From positions 62,001-126,000 of the forward strand of contig NZ_JBDPZC010000002.1 of NCBI RefSeq assembly GCF_039872765.1: a stretch of 64,000 bases of DNA. The letters run 5' to 3'. This DNA is from Roseateles_B flavus (GTDB lineage Bacteria > Pseudomonadota > Gammaproteobacteria > Burkholderiales > Burkholderiaceae_C). Shown here piece by piece: positions 62,863 through 64,000 of this stretch (position 1 is its first letter; each line of letters starts with the position of its first letter). Below the pieces are notes generated by a model, which ran no database searches, was not told the origin of the DNA, and worked only from the letters and a program-made list of their open reading frames with translations. Made by a program: the position numbers and the translations under genes.

Positions 62863-62985
62863 GTGATGCTGTTCTGGATATGACACACACCGTGCATTCA
62901 ACAGTCTTTGCATTTTCTCCGAGTGGAGATGGGCAAACCTTTTATTCTCGGTGGATGCGTCACTAATGCGTTAGTGTAGCATGCC

Positions 62986-63009
62986 AACGAATGCTGGCAA
63001 GCATTCGTT
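62986..63009. terminator. Perfect hairpin at the end of the P450 gene
   Basis: AACGAATGCT and AGCATTCGTT form a perfect 10-base stem around GGCA, abutting the P450 stop codon. There is no T-run on either strand, so its terminator role is only likely. A second perfect palindrome, CACTAA-TGCG-TTAGTG, lies at 62961-62976. Confidence 0.45.
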
Positions 63010-64000
63010 CAGACCAAGGCCGCGATTTCGGCTTCCTGCGCGAGCAAGGCCGCGGGCTGTGGCGCCTCAGACCTGTTGCGTAGACGCGCCGTCATGGTCA
63101 TGGGCCCATTGGGGCGCAGCGTTGCACCGGGCTCGGGCAGCACCACAGACCCCGGAGAGGCCTGAAACTCGATGCGATGAGACAGTGCGGCAAGCACCAA
63201 CTGCCCTTCCATCAGTCCGAAATGATTGCCGATGCACACGCGCGGTCCGTTGCCGAAGGGCACCCAGGCCGATCGATGCCGTGCGGATTCAACCTCAGGC
63301 AGGAAGCGATCGGGATCGAAGCGCTCTGGCTCAGGATAGACCGCCGGGTTGTGATGCATCCCATAGGCCGACGCCAGGACTACCGTCCCCTTCGGAATCT
63401 CGTAGCCTCCGATGGTCAGGTCCTCTATGGCCTGGCGGCCATAGGCGTAGACCGGCGGATACATGCGCAGGGCTTCCTTGAAGACCCGCATGCAGGTCGA
63501 GAGCTCACGCAGTTCGTCCATGCGCGGGGTGCGGCCGCCAAGCGCATCGCCTTCGGCCTGCACCTGTCTGTAGAGGGCCGGTGCCTTTGCCAGTTCATGC
63601 AGGGCCCAGGCCATGGCGGTGGCGGTGGTCTCGTGGCCGCCAATGAAGAGGTTGACGGCCTGGTCGCGGATCTGGCGGTCGGTGAGGCCTTCGGTGCCAT
63701 CTTCGCTTCGGGCGCGAAGGAGACGGGTCAGCAGGTCATCGCCTGCCAATCCCGCCTTGCGCCGGGCTACAAGCATGCGTTCAATGGACGCGTCGATGAC
63801 CTGCACCGCCGCCCGAACGCCTGTCTTTCGTCGCGACAAGCGATAGGACAGCGGCAGTTCGAGATAGTCCAGGGCGTGCTCAGTCAGGCGCCGTACGGCA
63901 CCCGGTCGCTTCTCGCCCAGCCCTTCGAGCCATTCGCGCAGCGCGAGCTGGATGTAGGTGGGCACGCGCGCCACCTGCTCGTCGGTCCAGCGCAGTGCCA
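63009..64000 (-). CDS. Cytochrome P450, 5' end beyond the window
   Basis: At least 330 codons, still open at the right edge. The I-helix oxygen-activation motif is FIGGHETTATAMAWAL, the ExxR is in FKEALRMYPP, the PERF-type motif is EPERFDPDRFLPE and the haem-cysteine loop is FGNGPRVCIGNHF. These mark a class I-type soluble bacterial P450 close to CYP102/CYP110-like fatty-acid or terpene oxidisers, though the exact family is not resolvable. It ends in a hairpin and follows tRNA-Cys on the same strand. Confidence 0.93.
   Translation of the reverse strand, partial: ALRWTDEQVARVPTYIQLALREWLEGLGEKRPGAVRRLTEHALDYLELPLSYRLSRRKTGVRAAVQVIDASIERMLVARRKAGLAGDDLLTRLLRARSEDGTEGLTDRQIRDQAVNLFIGGHETTATAMAWALHELAKAPALYRQVQAEGDALGGRTPRMDELRELSTCMRVFKEALRMYPPVYAYGRQAIEDLTIGGYEIPKGTVVLASAYGMHHNPAVYPEPERFDPDRFLPEVESARHRSAWVPFGNGPRVCIGNHFGLMEGQLVLAALSHRIEFQASPGSVVLPEPGATLRPNGPMTMTARLRNRSEAPQPAALLAQEAEIAALV

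Noticed and set aside
62961..62976. CACTAATGCGTTAGTG as another operator of the LexA-like repressor
   Set aside because: The half-sites face the opposite way (CACTAA...TTAGTG) from the operator at 35033 and the spacing differs, so it is not treated as the same site.
1..64000. CRISPR array or cas genes serving the Tn7-like operon
   Set aside because: No series of regularly spaced short repeats and no Cas protein motifs were seen anywhere in the window, so a CRISPR-associated transposon is not supported by this segment.

Overview
The window looks like a chromosome segment of a high-GC betaproteobacterium, most likely order Burkholderiales. This rests on codon style and on the core genes: ilvE with its NDUFS6-like zinc protein, a c5-type cytochrome, a DUF1800/DUF1501 pair and a YheT hydrolase. 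No marker gene fixes the genus.

Positions 1-12,430 are compact core chromosome: an ABM-fold monooxygenase, a periplasmic protein with an M15 peptidase, ilvE and neighbours, a two-gene ABC exporter, a solute-binding protein, a membrane cytochrome c, the DUF1800/DUF1501 pair and tRNA-Arg(CCG). An 81-bp sequence starts 23 bp after this tRNA and recurs at 55,805 in direct orientation with two mismatches. The 43 kb between the copies is an accessory island, less uniform in composition, dense in insertion-sequence debris and probable defence or conflict genes. The core resumes afterwards with an Aer-like chemotaxis receptor.

Island contents in order: (a) a giant ATPase of about 2,140 residues translationally coupled to a 364-residue partner, with an IS3-family element 10 bp upstream of its likely Shine-Dalgarno site; (b) a graveyard of IS3 and IS481 fragments; (c) a three-gene ADP-ribosyltransferase toxin, antitoxin and SecB-like chaperone operon resembling CmdTAC; (d) a Tn7-like transposition operon with a fused TnsA-TnsB, TnsC and TniQ; (e) a LexA-like repressor, a three-Cys-motif protein (DUF5131) and a TcmP, followed by a second operon TcmP-DUF4238-TcmP; (f) an LRAT-like protein divergent from an XRE regulator, plus membrane and small unknown genes; (g) a secreted RHS protein with a ParB/Srx-like tip and an overlapping immunity candidate; (h) relics of a pseudopilin and of HsdR; (i) a Lon-type AAA ATPase with a TniQ-family protein next to the right-hand repeat.

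Outside the island, 58.68-61.22 kb holds a second, truncated copy of the Tn7-like operon (TniQ and TnsC intact, TnsAB reduced to its C-terminus). An acyltransferase, tRNA-Cys(GCA) and a cytochrome P450 that runs off the window follow. The strongest candidates for new biology are the LexA/three-Cys/multi-TcmP cluster, the giant ATPase pair, the CmdTAC-like operon and the Lon-like AAA/TniQ pair. No CRISPR array, cas gene or site-specific integrase was seen.
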